From positions 9,838,227 to 9,902,226 of the forward strand of contig JAHQIY010000002.1 in NCBI GenBank assembly GCA_019054805.1: 64,000 bases of DNA. Reading direction: 5' to 3'. The notes beneath the pieces were generated by a model, which was given only the letters and a program-made list of their open reading frames with translations, was not told where the DNA came from and did no database searches. This document shows positions 63,937-64,000 of the stretch, in pieces. Positions within the stretch are counted from its first letter, which is position 1, and each line of letters starts with the position of its first letter. The stretch is from Brachionus manjavacas (Eukaryota > Rotifera > Eurotatoria > Ploima > Brachionidae). A program made the position numbers and the translations under genes.

Positions 63937-64000
63937 AAGATTTTGCATTGAAATTTTTTTCAAGAAAAAAAGTTTGAAACAAGAATGATTTTTTACTTTA

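Larger units (their letters stand above)
5131..64000. repeat. 262-bp tandem satellite array, ~225 copies
   Basis: The landmark AAGATTTTGCATTG occurs at 5131, 5393, 5655, 5917 ... 63413, 63675 and 63937. From 5131 to 63937 is 58,806 bp, which is 225 units of mean 261.4 bp. All copies are head to tail in one orientation, and no foreign sequence interrupts them in 58.9 kb. A typical copy is ~76% AT. Most length change is in the poly-T/poly-A tract just after the landmark, so most spacings are 260-263 bp. The stretch from ATCAAAATTACTGAC to AAATTTAAATTGATCA is the most constant part. The next ~90 bp varies in linked blocks: GACTG/GAATG, ACTTTATC/ACATTATC, CATTTC/CATTAC/CATTAG/CATAAG. No gene is supported in the array. 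Confidence 0.98.
43420..64000. repeat. Homogenised block of the array
   Basis: Nearly every copy carries ATAAAAACAAACATCAAAATT and the consensus core. The differences are mostly GCATTATTCG versus GCATTTTTCG, the linked variants of the A/T-rich segment, and T/A run lengths. No CGAAAC copies remain. Isolated exceptions are the divergent copies at ~49,505-49,690 and ~52,826-53,140. The block continues beyond the window. Confidence 0.8.

Noticed and set aside
5131..64000. CRISPR-like array
   Set aside because: Repeats are directly adjacent, ~262 bp long, with no unique spacers; the context is eukaryotic satellite.
5131..64000. Hammerhead ribozyme in the satellite
   Set aside because: Some satellites encode one, so both strands of the monomer were checked for CTGATGA followed by GAAA. 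CTGATT occurs, but the required core does not.
5131..64000. CENP-B box
   Set aside because: The TTCGTGATCTGATTT segment has TTCG but lacks the required A and CGGG positions. No other match was seen on either strand.
5131..64000. 3' LTR or second copy of 530-856 downstream
   Set aside because: Nothing resembling TGTAAAACACC, the TATAAATA region or the PBS flank was seen after 5130; the sequence is all satellite.

Overview
The window is eukaryotic, AT-rich, repeat-dominated DNA. It covers the edge of a very long satellite array, as expected of heterochromatin (pericentromeric, centromeric or subtelomeric). Evidence for this is about 59 kb of uninterrupted head-to-tail repeats, a decayed Ty3/gypsy-type LTR retrotransposon near the array edge, and no intact host gene, tRNA or rRNA. 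The species cannot be fixed from the sequence. The pol fragments look like those of invertebrates or AT-rich fungi, but that is an impression.

Layout. (1) Positions 1-~310 hold a degenerate ~47-bp minisatellite arranged as 2-unit and 3-unit blocks. (2) Positions ~311-529 hold one incomplete, divergent monomer of the 262-bp satellite, the outermost copy seen. (3) Positions 530-5130 hold an LTR retrotransposon in + orientation. It has a 327-bp 5' LTR (TGTAA...TTACA ends, TATA box, AATAAA), a primer-binding-site-like sequence, gag, protease, reverse transcriptase, RNase H and integrase. Several in-frame stops and frame changes break it. It stops abruptly in the integrase C-terminal region and has no polypurine tract or 3' LTR. 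(4) Positions 5131-64000 hold about 225 tandem copies of a ~261.4-bp, ~76% AT satellite, which runs off the right end of the window.

The array has internal structure. Monomers next to the retroelement (5.1-11.7 kb) are divergent and carry private variants, some recurring every three monomers. A subfamily marked by CGAAAC is common to ~33 kb, sparse to 43.4 kb and then absent. From 43.4 kb to the end the monomers are nearly uniform, except for isolated divergent copies. Rare multi-marker variants recur at separations of 15, 29 and 97 monomers, which points to segmental copying within the array. Every monomer has a conserved, relatively GC-rich core of ~100 bp with four CpGs and three short inverted repeats. 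It also has a poly-T/poly-A palindrome that is the main site of length change.

No multi-gene system is present. The retroelement genes would once have formed one retrotransposition unit, but none is intact. The short open frames in the satellite are by-products of its periodicity and have no credible start codons. The most useful material here is the array boundary, the retroelement-satellite junctions, and the record of homogenisation and duplication inside the array.
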